A stretch of DNA of 64,000 bases from Bradyrhizobium sp. ISRA464 (lineage in GTDB: Bacteria > Pseudomonadota > Alphaproteobacteria > Rhizobiales > Xanthobacteraceae), in assembly GCF_029910095.1 (NCBI RefSeq), contig NZ_CP094526.1, positions 8,384,501 through 8,448,500 on the forward strand, given 5' to 3'. The position numbers and the translations under genes are program-made. The notes beneath the pieces were generated by a model. The model searched no databases and was not told the DNA's origin. It worked only from the letters and a program-made list of their open reading frames with translations. Position 1 is the stretch's first letter. Each line of letters begins with the position of its first letter. Shown here in pieces: positions 38,366-47,440 of the stretch.

Positions 38366-39616
38366 ATGAAACCGCTCCTGTACACACGGCGTGCTTTGAA
38401 CGCGGGGGCCGTTGCCCTGGCCGCGGTCGCCGCGTTTGGTAGATGCACCGCAGCATTAGCCGCCCAAAAGGTGGTCAAGATCGGCATTACCGTGCCCCTC
38501 ACGGGTGCCGACGCGGAGGACGCTGCCCTGATCAAGAATGGGGCAATGATGGCGTTCGACGAGGCCAATGCCGATGGCGGAGTTGCGGGTTATAAGATTG
38601 TCCCGGTTATCTACGACAACGGTACGGCTACCGCCGGACAGTATGATCCCGCGCAGGCCGCCACCAATACGAAGAAGCTGATCGCCGACCCGCAGGTCGT
38701 CGCCAATGTCGGACCGCAAATGAGCGGCAGCGGCAAAGCGATGTCGCCGATCCTCAGCGAAGCGCAGATGGCGACGATAACGCCATCCTCGACCAACCCC
38801 GATATTACCGATCCGAAAATGGCCGGCCAATTCAGGCCCAAGCAAAAGGCCGTCTATTTCCGAACCGTGACGACGGACGCCTACCAGGGTCCGAATATGG
38901 CCAACTTCTATAAAGAAAAACTCCATGTGAAGACGGTATTCATCCTCGACGACTCCGGTGCTTACGGCGTCGGGCTCGCTAATGCGTTCGAAAATCAGGC
39001 GAAGAAGATCGGTATCGAGGTTCTCGGTCACGACCAACTCGATCCCAAGGAAGCCGACTACACAACCGCCTTGACCAAGATTAAGGCCGTCAATCCCAAC
39101 GCCATCTATTATGGCGGTGTGGCGCAAGCCGGCGTCAAGGTCGCCAAGCAGGCCTATGAGACCCTTCCGAAGATGATCAAGGGAGGCGGTGACGGCGTGG
39201 CCGGCGGTAGTTTCCTCAAGGGCGGCAGCTTCCCTGCGATTGAAGGCTGGTATGCGACAAACGCCGGCCCGCACCTGACGGAAAGCCCGGTCGCGGCCAA
39301 TTTCGTGAAGGCCTTCCAGGAGAAGTATCACGGCACCCCGGACGACTATTCGATAACCGCCTATGATGCCGCGAAGGTCATTCTCGCTGCCGTCGCGGAA
39401 GTAGCAAAAAGCGGCAAGGAAATGAGCCGCGCCCATATCCGCGACGCGATTCAGGCGTCGCACGTCAACACGCTGCAGGGAGTCGTTGCTTTCGACCAGA
39501 ATGGCGACATTCTCGACCGCACGGTCAGTGTCTTCCAGTACCGCCACGATGACAAATACCCTGCGGACGACATCACGCACCAGTTGAAGTATCTCGAAGC
39601 AGCGCCGCAGTCGTGA
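38366..39616 (+). CDS. livJ: branched-chain amino acid-type ABC transporter substrate-binding protein
   Basis: From the ATG at 38366 (site GAGGAGA) the protein is 416 residues. The signal peptide covers MKPLLYTRRALNAGAVALAA and ends near ALAAQ. The mature protein is a two-lobed periplasmic binding protein: IGITVPLTGADAEDA, VIYDNGTATAGQYDPAQAAT, DDSGAYGVGLANAFENQAKK, YYGGVAQAGVKVAKQAYE. The fold belongs to the LivJ/UrtA/amide-binding group, so the ligand may be an amino acid, urea or another small molecule. It opens a compact operon with permeases and ATPases and is complete. Confidence 0.9.
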   Translation: MKPLLYTRRALNAGAVALAAVAAFGRCTAALAAQKVVKIGITVPLTGADAEDAALIKNGAMMAFDEANADGGVAGYKIVPVIYDNGTATAGQYDPAQAATNTKKLIADPQVVANVGPQMSGSGKAMSPILSEAQMATITPSSTNPDITDPKMAGQFRPKQKAVYFRTVTTDAYQGPNMANFYKEKLHVKTVFILDDSGAYGVGLANAFENQAKKIGIEVLGHDQLDPKEADYTTALTKIKAVNPNAIYYGGVAQAGVKVAKQAYETLPKMIKGGGDGVAGGSFLKGGSFPAIEGWYATNAGPHLTESPVAANFVKAFQEKYHGTPDDYSITAYDAAKVILAAVAEVAKSGKEMSRAHIRDAIQASHVNTLQGVVAFDQNGDILDRTVSVFQYRHDDKYPADDITHQLKYLEAAPQS

Positions 39617-39653
39617 ACTCTCTGCTCGTGATGCCGTATCGAGAGAACCGGCA

Positions 39654-40583
39654 ATGAGTCATTGGGATGTCCTGCTCCAACAGGTGATCAACGGTGTAAG
39701 CCTCGGCGCGATGTATGCGCTGCTCGCGCTAGGCTTCACCATGGTCTACGGCATCATCGAACTGATCAACTTCGCGCATTTCAACGTCTTCATGGTAGGC
39801 TCGTTTCTGGCCATGTGGGCGCTGGAGGCGATGGGCGTTTACGGTCAGGCGCACGTTCTCCACGGACTGCCGTTGGCCGGCATCCTTGTCGCTGCGTTCA
39901 TCATAGCCATGCTGGGGGCGGGCATTCTCGGCGTCGCAATCGAACGGTTCGCGTTACGGCCTCTGCGCGGTGTACCGGGCACCGCGCCGATGATCACCAC
40001 GATCGGCATGTCCTACATCTTGTACAACATCATTCTGCTGTCAGCCGGCGCCGACTCGAAGAACTACTCCAACCCGATGCCTAATACCGCCTGGAGTTTT
40101 GGTGGCGTCACCCTGCACCTGCGCGAGGTGCTCCTGTGGGCCATCTCGTTCTTGCTCATGGTGGCGCTCAACTATTTCGTCCGACGGACGAAAATGGGCA
40201 AGGCGATGCAGGCGATGGCGCAGGATCAGGAGGCGGCCCGCATGGTCGGCATCGACGTCGACCGCGTGGTGGTCATCACCTTCTTTCTAGGATCTGCTCT
40301 CGCCGGCGCGGCGGGGCTGATCTTCGGGCTCTACTACAATTATACGAGCTACCTGATCGGCTACACCACCGGCCTACGGGCCTTTACTGCGGCGGTTCTC
40401 GGTGGGATCGGCAACATACCGGGGGCGATGCTCGGAGGGGTGCTGATCGGGCTCATCGAATCGCTGGGCGGCCAGTACATCGCCGTGCGTTGGACCGATG
40501 TGATCATCTTTTCGCTTTTGGTGATGGTGCTCGTCTTACGACCGACAGGGCTGCTCGGCCGCGCGGCTCCGACGCAATCTTAA
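39654..40583 (+). CDS. livH: branched-chain amino acid ABC transporter permease LivH
   Basis: This 309-residue integral membrane protein has about eight hydrophobic segments. Motifs of LivH-type permeases are visible: INGVSLGAMYALLALGFTMV near the N-terminus, INFAHFNVFMVGSF, the cytoplasmic coupling region TKMGKAMQAMAQDQEAARMV and GIDVDRVV, and the C-terminal LGGIGNIPGAMLGGVLIG. It forms one half of the membrane channel, paired with the LivM part of the next protein. It follows the binding protein by 37 bases and the next gene starts 12 bases after its stop. Confidence 0.93.
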   Translation: MSHWDVLLQQVINGVSLGAMYALLALGFTMVYGIIELINFAHFNVFMVGSFLAMWALEAMGVYGQAHVLHGLPLAGILVAAFIIAMLGAGILGVAIERFALRPLRGVPGTAPMITTIGMSYILYNIILLSAGADSKNYSNPMPNTAWSFGGVTLHLREVLLWAISFLLMVALNYFVRRTKMGKAMQAMAQDQEAARMVGIDVDRVVVITFFLGSALAGAAGLIFGLYYNYTSYLIGYTTGLRAFTAAVLGGIGNIPGAMLGGVLIGLIESLGGQYIAVRWTDVIIFSLLVMVLVLRPTGLLGRAAPTQS

Positions 40584-40594
40584 GGGCTAGTTAC

Positions 40595-42664
40595 GTGTCA
40601 GAGTCAGAGGCGAAACCCACGCAAGAGGCAGCGCCCCCAGCGGTGGCGCGCTCACACGGCTGGATTGCCGCAATCCGGAATCGCGCGCGCAGCGAGCGGC
40701 TCCGTCCGTATCTGCTCGTTATCATCCTCATGGCGGCGCTTGCCTTCCCCTATCTGGATGGCAATGAGGGCGATATCGATGCGGCGGCGAACGCGTTCGC
40801 CTTTGTCATGCTGGCGCTCGGGCTCAACATTGTCGTCGGTTTTGCCGGCCTCCTCGATCTCGGTTATGCCGCGTTTTTCGCCATCGGCGCCTACACTTAT
40901 GGCGCGCTGTCGTCTTATCAGATCCAGCCGCAGTGGGGCAGCTTCTGGGAGCCTTTCCAGTGGCTTGGCCTGGTCGAGCACCTTGAGGTTGGGGGCGGCA
41001 TTGGCACCGTCCATTTTGACGTATCGTTCTGGCTGATGTTGCCGGTTGCGGCTGTGGTCGCTGCCTTCTTCGGAGTATTGTTCGGCGCGCCGACGCTGAG
41101 GCTCAAGGGGGATTATCTGGCCATCGTGACGCTGGGCTTCGGCGAGATCGTGCCGATCGTAGCGCGCAACACGCCCTCGATCACCAATGGCGCGCAAGGC
41201 CTCAACGGCGTCACGACGCCGAAGTTCTTCGGCTACGAGTTTGGTGTGATGTCCACGCCTTACTACTACCTCGGGCTTTCCCTGATCGTCCTGCTGATCT
41301 TGATCAGCGCACGGCTGAAGCACTCGCGCATCGGCCGAGCCTGGCTTGCCATACGCGAGGACGAAATCGCAGCAGAGGCAATGGGGGTCAACAGTACCAA
41401 GCTCAAGCTGCTCGCCTTTGCCATCGGTGCGAGCTTCGCCGGTATGACAGGAACCTTCTATGTGGCCAAACTGCAGACCGCTGCGCCCGAGATGTTCATG
41501 TTCCCAGTCTCGGTCATGATTCTGGTCATGATCGTCTTGGGCGGCATCGGCAGCGTTGCCGGCGTGGTGGTCGGCGCGCTCATCCTGCAGTTGCTGCAAT
41601 CATGGTTCTTGCAGGACCTGACGCAGTGGATACACGCACTCGGTGATTTGACCGGCACGGCCTTTCTGCAAGAGCTCGATCTCGTGCAGTCGATCGAACT
41701 GATCTTCGGCATTATTCTCGTGGTGATGATGCTCTATCGCCGGCAGGGGCTCATCCCCGAACGCGCTACAGTGACAGCGCTGACCTATGAGCAGCAGGAC
41801 GCAATGCCATCGCGAACCTCCGTCGCGATATCTGCCCCCCTTCATCGGCGGACGATTGATCCGGGCAGGCCGCTGCTCGAGATCAAAGGGTTGGCGAAGT
41901 CGTTCGGCGGCATCAAGGCCGTCAACCGCGTCGATCTCAATGTCATGCCCGGTTCGATTGTCGCCATGATCGGGCCGAACGGCTCCGGCAAGACGACGTT
42001 CTTCAATCTCATCACCGGCCTCATCGAACCCGATGGCGGCGAGGTGCTCCTGGCGGGTGAAAACGTTACCGGATCGAAGCCGCACCGGATTGTCGAGAAG
42101 GGTATTGCGCGTACCTTTCAGAACCTGCGCCTCTTCTCGAACATGACGCTGCTGGAGAACGCGCTGGTGGGAGCGCACACGCGCACCTCAACCGGGGCTG
42201 TCGGAGCAGTGCTGCGCCTTCCGCGCGTGAAGCGCGAAGAAGCGGCGGCACGCGCGCGTGCGCTCGAAATATTGGGCATTTTCGGCAACCGGTTGATGCC
42301 GCGCCTCCAGCACCTCGCCTTATCTCTGTCATACGCCAACCGTCGGCGGCTTGAGATCGCGCGGGCGCTGGTCACGGAGCCTGTGCTTCTTTTGCTCGAC
42401 GAGCCGACGGCCGGCATGAATCCGACGGAGACGCTGGAACTGGCGGACCAGATCCGGCGTCTGCGCGAGCGAGGCGTGACGATCCTCCTGATCGAGCACA
42501 AACTCACTGTGGTCAACGAAATCGCTGACAAGGTAATCGTGCTCGATCACGGCGAGAAGATCGCCGAGGGCACGCCTAGACAAGTTCATTCGAACAAGGA
42601 GGTGCTGCGTGCCTATCTTGGACGAACAACAGACGCCGCCGCAGCGACCGCCGCCGCTTCTTGA
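40595..42664 (+). CDS. livMG: fused LivM permease - LivG ATPase
   Basis: Starting at the GTG at 40595 the 689-residue chain joins two usually separate subunits. Residues 1-385 are a LivM-type permease (LGLNIVVGFAGLLDLGYAAF, LRLKGDYLAIVTLGFGEIVP, VMIVLGGIGSVAGVVVGALI). A polar linker follows (385-425). Residues 425-689 are a LivG-type ATPase with Walker A GPNGSGKTT (about 458-466), a Q-loop in RTFQNLRLF and Walker B LLLLDEPTAG. The signature helix reads LSYANRRRLEIARAL where single LivG proteins have a glycine-containing LSYGQQ-like motif. The chain therefore couples channel and motor one to one. Earlier in-frame ATG starts overlap livH and lack family likeness. Confidence 0.9.
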   Translation: MSESEAKPTQEAAPPAVARSHGWIAAIRNRARSERLRPYLLVIILMAALAFPYLDGNEGDIDAAANAFAFVMLALGLNIVVGFAGLLDLGYAAFFAIGAYTYGALSSYQIQPQWGSFWEPFQWLGLVEHLEVGGGIGTVHFDVSFWLMLPVAAVVAAFFGVLFGAPTLRLKGDYLAIVTLGFGEIVPIVARNTPSITNGAQGLNGVTTPKFFGYEFGVMSTPYYYLGLSLIVLLILISARLKHSRIGRAWLAIREDEIAAEAMGVNSTKLKLLAFAIGASFAGMTGTFYVAKLQTAAPEMFMFPVSVMILVMIVLGGIGSVAGVVVGALILQLLQSWFLQDLTQWIHALGDLTGTAFLQELDLVQSIELIFGIILVVMMLYRRQGLIPERATVTALTYEQQDAMPSRTSVAISAPLHRRTIDPGRPLLEIKGLAKSFGGIKAVNRVDLNVMPGSIVAMIGPNGSGKTTFFNLITGLIEPDGGEVLLAGENVTGSKPHRIVEKGIARTFQNLRLFSNMTLLENALVGAHTRTSTGAVGAVLRLPRVKREEAAARARALEILGIFGNRLMPRLQHLALSLSYANRRRLEIARALVTEPVLLLLDEPTAGMNPTETLELADQIRRLRERGVTILLIEHKLTVVNEIADKVIVLDHGEKIAEGTPRQVHSNKEVLRAYLGRTTDAAAATAAAS

Positions 42665-43370
42665 GTTCAAGGACGTCAACACCTACTACGGCGAACTTCA
42701 CGTCTTGAAGGGCGTCGATTACCAGGTTGGCGAAGGCGAGATCGTCTGTTTGCTCGGCGGCAATGCTTCCGGAAAATCCACGACCATGAAGACGATTCTC
42801 GGGATCGTGATGCCGAAGAGCGGCGCAGTCACCTATGAGGGCGCGCGCATCAACGACCTGCCGACTGCCGAGCGGGTGAAGCGGGGCATTGCGCCGGTGC
42901 CCGAGGCGCGGCGGCTGTTTCCCCGCATGACCGTACTTGAAAATCTGGAAATGGGCGCGTTCACGCGCAACGACGCGGCCGCGATCAAGGTCGACAAGGA
43001 ACGTGTTTTCGCCCTGTTCCCGCGCATTAAGGAGCGTCTCAAGCAACAGGCTGGCACGCTGTCAGGCGGCGAGCAGCAGATGGTGGCCATAGGTCGTGCA
43101 CTGATGGCGCGGCCGAAGCTCCTGTGCATGGACGAGCCATCCATGGGCCTGTCGCCGGCATTTGTCGAACGGGTGTTCGAAATCATTCAGGCGATCAATC
43201 GCCAAGGGACCAGCATCTTCATGGTCGAGCAGAATGCCAATATGGCTCTATCGATCGCCACCTACGGCTACGTGCTGCAGACCGGCCAGGTGGTGCTGCA
43301 TGGCTCGGCCCAGAGCCTGCGGGGCAATGAAGTGGTCCAGCGGGCCTATCTTGGCGAAATGAAATCGTAG
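42609..43370 (+). CDS. livF: branched-chain amino acid ABC transporter ATPase LivF
   Basis: This 253-residue ATPase starts with GTG at 42609, inside the end of the preceding gene (56-base overlap), so translation is likely coupled. Walker A is GGNASGKST, slightly unusual for GxxGxGK(S/T). The signature LSGGEQQM, Walker B LLCMDEPSMGLSP and the switch histidine-like position in FMVEQNANMALSI are all present. It would pair with the LivG half to power import. It closes the operon; no terminator hairpin was identified in the following 100 bases. Confidence 0.93.
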   Translation: MPILDEQQTPPQRPPPLLEFKDVNTYYGELHVLKGVDYQVGEGEIVCLLGGNASGKSTTMKTILGIVMPKSGAVTYEGARINDLPTAERVKRGIAPVPEARRLFPRMTVLENLEMGAFTRNDAAAIKVDKERVFALFPRIKERLKQQAGTLSGGEQQMVAIGRALMARPKLLCMDEPSMGLSPAFVERVFEIIQAINRQGTSIFMVEQNANMALSIATYGYVLQTGQVVLHGSAQSLRGNEVVQRAYLGEMKS

Positions 43371-43813
43371 TCAATTTATCTTGGGGCTGCCAGGAGACAA
43401 ACATGCTCCAGCATGCACCCCGTAAGGGCCCTCTGACCAATGCTTGAAGCTTAGAGCCGCTAGTCGGCAGCTTGCGTCGGGCGCGGGCGTGGTTCGCGAA
43501 AGGGTTTCGTTTGCCGCGGGCGCCCCATCAGAACTGGCTGGAATAGTAGCACGGCCGCCATGGCACATGGCAATGCCAGAGCCATCATCTTGCCCATGCT
43601 TGACATGCCCGGATAGCTCGATGCCCACATGCTTCCGAACGCGGCCGCATTGGTCATGGCCCTGAATACCACCATGTTCGCCCGCAAACATCGAACGGGT
43701 AGCGGCAGCAGCCGATCCGGCGTTCAGGGTCATGCACGAGCTTCTAGTCTAGTCCAGGGGCAGGCAGCAGGGCACCTCGCCACCGGAGACCCCGAGCGGG
43801 TTGGAATTGTCCT
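43371..43813. other. intergenic / unassigned
   Basis: About 440 bases between livF and a kup remnant. A minus-strand frame (43460-43687) encodes one hydrophobic helix (MMALALPCAMAAVLLFQPVL), but it has no ribosome site or family likeness and was not accepted. No other feature is seen. Confidence 0.4.
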
Positions 43814-44071
43814 CTTCGCCACGATGCAGAGCATGGCGACGAATATCCCGAGGCCCTGGCCATCGCGCGCAAAGCGGGATGGCAGTTCGAGATCATGTCG
43901 ACCTCGTTCTACCTGTCGCGTCGCTCGCTCAGGATAGCCGCTCGCTCGGAGATGCCGCGCTGGCAGGATCGGCTGTTTATCACGCTTGCCTCCGGGGCGA
44001 GCGATGCCACCGATTATTTCCGGATCCCGACCGGCCGTGTTGTCGAGATCGGTGCGCAGGTGGCGATCTAA
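43814..44071 (+). pseudogene. Kup potassium transporter, C-terminal fragment
   Basis: From 43850 the frame reads [20 protein letters not shown], then [20 protein letters not shown] and [20 protein letters not shown] to [13 protein letters not shown] and stop. This is the cytosolic C-terminus of Kup-type potassium uptake proteins, ending at the natural stop. The preceding residues ([11 protein letters not shown]) are one frame away, so a base has been lost near 43849. The twelve-helix membrane part is absent. Confidence 0.8.
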
Positions 44072-44449
44072 GCTGCCCCAGGTCTGGTTTGGGGTCACGA
44101 GCGGCGGTCGGGCTTCGCGCTCGGCGGCTCCGGTCTACCCTTGACAGCCGTGCTGGCGGATGGTCAACCGTTTAGCTTGTACGAAGACGGTCGTTGAGGG
44201 CAGCCTGTCACGCCGGGCGGCCGTGACAGGAAGTCACCGGCTCCGGCGTCAAGTCTTACCGACGCGGTAAATGCGCCTCGCAGCCGCCGGTCCTGTGGAA
44301 GATCGCGGCGGGTGTATACACCTCGCGTCTACTTTGGCGCACGAGTGGGCCGTCTCGGAAAAGACGGGATTTTGCTCCGCGGACCTCATGGCGTGTCCGC
44401 TCGCGATAGGCAAGCAGCAAGACACGGCAATCGGGCTGTAGCCCGCGCC
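44072..44449. other. intergenic with one copy of a dispersed repeat (44125-44165)
   Basis: No gene is supported. At 44125-44165 GGCTCCGGTCTACCCTTGAC and AGCCGTGCTGGC resemble the repeats near 26.1, 28.0 and 33.4 kb. The end of the TolC-type gene lies at 44450 on the other strand. Confidence 0.4.
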
Positions 44450-45826
44450 TCACTGGCCCGACGGCGTGCGCAGGCCGTGCCAGGCGTCGCGCACCTGATG
44501 ATAATGCACCTCGGGCAGATAGTCGGGCGTGTTTAGCCCCAGCGTCTTGACGTCGAGGCGTCCCACCGCGGCGAGCAGGGTGTAGGACGCGATGACGCGG
44601 TCGCGGTGCGCACCAATCAGCCGCGCCTTGGCGTTAATCAGGTCCTGCTGCGAGTTCAAGACGTCGAGAGTGGTGCGTTGGCCGCCAGCCGCCTCTTTTT
44701 TCACGCCCTCCAACGCTACAGTCGCCGCCCGCACCTCGGACTGCGCGGCGGTCACCGCAATCTTTGCGCCCTCATTGGCCGTCCAGGCGCTGACCGTCGC
44801 CGTGCGTGTCTGATTGCGGACCTGATCGAGCACCAGGCGGCTTTGGGCGGCTACTTCCTTGGCTTGGCGGGTCTGCGAAGCCGCCGTGCCTCCATCATAG
44901 ATCGGGGCGTCGACCTTGGCGACGATCGTGGCTTGATCGGTGCGGAGCGTGCTGAGCGTCGGGTCGTTCTCCACGTTGTGGCTGGCGCTTCCTTGCAGCG
45001 TGGCGGTCGGAAGCAGGCTGCTTTCAGCGACGCGGATCTGGGTCGACGCGACGTCGACGTCGAAGCTTGCCGCTGTAACCGCCGGATGTTCCTTGTTGGC
45101 CATTGCGATTGCATCCTCGCGCGTGCGCGGCAGATAGCGGTCTACGGGTTCGGCTGCTCTTAACTGCGAGGGCGGACTGCCGATTACTTGGGCATAGGTC
45201 GCTTGACTCACGGCGAGATTGACTTCGGCAGCATTGAGATCGGAACGGCCCCGGCTCAGCCGCGCCTCGGCCTGGGCGGTGTCGGTCGGCGTAACGTCGC
45301 CGGCGTTCAGTCGCCGTTGGGTGACGTCGAGTGTTTCCTGCAAAAATCGCACATTGTCCCGTTGCGCCTCGACTAGCGCTTGGTTGGCGAGCACGTTGGC
45401 ATAGGCCGTCGCCGCGTCGAGCAGCACGCCCTGCCCGACATTGCGCAGCGCCTCGCGGCCCGACTGCACCTGCAGCTCGCCCACGCGCACGCTGTTGGCG
45501 GTCTTGAAGCCGTTGAACAGGACCTGAGTCACAGTGACCCCGATGGTCCACGGTTTTAGGGTTGCCGACTGGATGGTGTTGTCCGGCAAAAGGTTGCGGA
45601 CCGCCTGCAGGCCCGCGCTCAGGCTCGCGACGATCTGCGGCCGGTAGCCCGCCAAGGCCTGCGGCACGTTCTCGTCGGTCGCACGCTGGCGGGCCCGCGC
45701 GGCATTGAGCTGCGGATTGGTTTGATATGCTTTGGCCAGAGCCTCGACCAGCGATTCGGCCCGACACGGGGTAGCGGTAAAGCCGAGGCACATTGCCATG
45801 CCGAGGCGGATGCCCAATCGTGGCAT
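44450..45826 (-). CDS. TolC family outer-membrane efflux channel
   Basis: From the ATG at 45826 the protein is 458 residues, with a signal peptide MPRLGIRLGMAMCLGFTATP ending near CRAES. The mature part has the two TolC structural repeats: SLVEALAKAYQTNPQLNAAR and YRPQIVASLSAGL in the first, HPAVTAASFDVDVASTQIRV and VDAPIYDGGTAASQTRQAKE in the second, with the usual long Ala/Gln-rich tunnel helices. It ends with TLLAAVGRLDVKTLGL. It serves type I secretion or tripartite efflux. It is not in an operon, but could serve the RND systems at 2450 and 47441. An internal start at 45865 is possible. Confidence 0.92.
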   Translation of the reverse strand: MPRLGIRLGMAMCLGFTATPCRAESLVEALAKAYQTNPQLNAARARQRATDENVPQALAGYRPQIVASLSAGLQAVRNLLPDNTIQSATLKPWTIGVTVTQVLFNGFKTANSVRVGELQVQSGREALRNVGQGVLLDAATAYANVLANQALVEAQRDNVRFLQETLDVTQRRLNAGDVTPTDTAQAEARLSRGRSDLNAAEVNLAVSQATYAQVIGSPPSQLRAAEPVDRYLPRTREDAIAMANKEHPAVTAASFDVDVASTQIRVAESSLLPTATLQGSASHNVENDPTLSTLRTDQATIVAKVDAPIYDGGTAASQTRQAKEVAAQSRLVLDQVRNQTRTATVSAWTANEGAKIAVTAAQSEVRAATVALEGVKKEAAGGQRTTLDVLNSQQDLINAKARLIGAHRDRVIASYTLLAAVGRLDVKTLGLNTPDYLPEVHYHQVRDAWHGLRTPSGQ

Positions 45827-46304
45827 GCTCACTCTAACGTGGCTCAATCTAGCGGCATGTCCCACGATGTAATTCCGTGACTTCGGTAGTGCCCCCCCGC
45901 CGACGCCCTGCCTTCCTTTTTAGGGCCGGCACTTGCAACGGCGCGCCGCAAAACTGAATTCGATTCTTGGCTGTTGCGTTCGTCATAGACCAACGCCGCG
46001 CACAAATGTTGAATCGGCGCCACCATTCAAGGTTCCAATCTAGAGGGAAGAAATACATCGACGTTCGGCCGGCGCGAATGTGTCTGTCGCTATACGGCTG
46101 GAGATGCCGACCGTCGCCGACGTCCGGGGGTGGACCGCAACAGCCCTCAATTGCACTTGAGGCGCGCTTGCTCTTGGAAGGATCTTTCTACGCATAGAAC
46201 AGAACCGGCTCTGGATTCTTGCTTGCAACTGTCGAATGCGCGATCTCCGCAGCATCATGCACGCGGTGCTCCAAAAGATATCCCGCTGAAAGGAGTTGGC
46301 TTCC
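45827..46304. other. divergent intergenic region
   Basis: Nearly 480 bases lie between the divergent TolC-type gene and the small secreted protein, so promoters for both should be here. Short open frames on each strand have no likeness to known proteins. Confidence 0.45.
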
Positions 46305-46742
46305 ATGAGCACGACTCGCGCCACCCGCAAAATCGTCACTGTCCTTATGCCCGCGATGATCGTGATCACATCATGTCCGGCCGTCGCCGGCGTGAAGCGG
46401 CTCGTGTCGATTCCTCAGCCCCTCTGGGGCGCGTGGGCACCAAACGCGGATGCCTGTAGCAACGCTACAGATGAATCGATCGTCGTCCTGTCAGCCAAGT
46501 CCTACAGAAGCTCGCGAACTTCATGCAACATTATCGATCTAAGCGAAACGCCTGGCACAAACGGCCCAGTTTATTCCGCTCGTTCGCGGTGCACCAAGCA
46601 AGGACAGACACAACCCACAATATCAAATCTGATTGTTCGCACAGAAGACTCGAATCGGATTTCAATCGGTTCTGATTTCACAACTCTGAAGATGCACCAA
46701 AAGTGTTCTGCAAATGAGCCAATCACCGAGCGAACCCGATAA
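46305..46742 (+). CDS. small secreted hypothetical protein
   Basis: From the ATG at 46305 (site AGGAG at 46291-46295) the protein has 145 residues. A signal peptide covers TRKIVTVLMPAMIVITSC and ends near AVAG. The mature part, PQPLWGAWAPNADACSNATD, has four cysteines (in DAC, TSC, RC, QKC) in a Ser/Thr-rich sequence, typical of a disulphide-stabilised periplasmic protein. GC is lower than in neighbouring genes. I recall similar short proteins in Bradyrhizobium but cannot name a family. It stands alone. Confidence 0.65.
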   Translation: MSTTRATRKIVTVLMPAMIVITSCPAVAGVKRLVSIPQPLWGAWAPNADACSNATDESIVVLSAKSYRSSRTSCNIIDLSETPGTNGPVYSARSRCTKQGQTQPTISNLIVRTEDSNRISIGSDFTTLKMHQKCSANEPITERTR

Positions 46743-47440
46743 GTGGATGGTAATCACCCAACTGCAAGCCGTTAGGCCGCTGGATATCGGTAGTTCAGGC
46801 GGCTCTTTCTCGAATCCAAAGTATCAGGTGAAGAATGCGAAGCCTGCTGTTCCTGACGGTCGTACGTCATCACCCATCACGGGCGCCGTCGCTGTGTACG
46901 GCTCGTCGTCCTTGATCTGCACTGGGTCTTTTCGCTTCGCTCAATGGAGCCCGCTCAGGACGCGCCCCGATCACCTAGCATGTGACTTGAGAAACTGTGC
47001 AAACGCTTTCAACGTGACGTCTGAGACGTGATTGAGATCCTCAGAACACATCTATTGTTCTCAGCTGCGGCCAGTTTACCAGAGCCGTTCTAAGCCGACT
47101 CCAGGGCGCTATGAACTGCTAAAGAAGCGGCATAGGATGGCGATTATCACTTAATCGATCGCGTGGTCGTTGATTGCAATCACATCACCGGTGGAGGCAT
47201 CACGGGCGGGCCCCGATTTTGGTCTGGAAGTCGCCCAGCAATCCGCGCGGAAGAGACCGCCCGGCCGATTCAGCCCCTCCTCAAATACAATCCAAAGTCG
47301 TCACTCGACGCCGGATCGTCGGGAGCCACCCGGCTGCACCTCGTCTCCCGCTCGCAGGGCCCGCAAGCGGGAGAGGGAGCGCACTTCTGTTGCGGCATTC
47401 GATGGTTGCACACAGCCGCCCGCTCTGCGCCGTCCGCAGA
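46743..47440. other. intergenic, one palindromic repeat
   Basis: About 700 bases without a supported gene. The open frames present are shadows or low-complexity. A strong inverted repeat lies at 47345-47373 near the end of the CusA-type gene. Confidence 0.45.
47345..47373. repeat. GC-rich palindrome (REP-like or terminator-like)
   Basis: Arms CTCCCGCT (47345-47352) and AGCGGGAG (47366-47373) pair perfectly around a loop that contains a further GCAGGGCCCGC palindrome. It lies 68 bases beyond the stop of the CusA-type gene. There is no U-run, so it may be a REP-type element rather than an intrinsic terminator. Confidence 0.5.

Noticed and set aside
43460..43687. Minus-strand ORF with one hydrophobic helix (MMALALPCAMAAVLLFQPVL)
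   Set aside because: There is no ribosome site and no recognised family, and it lies beside the kup remnant; too weak to annotate.
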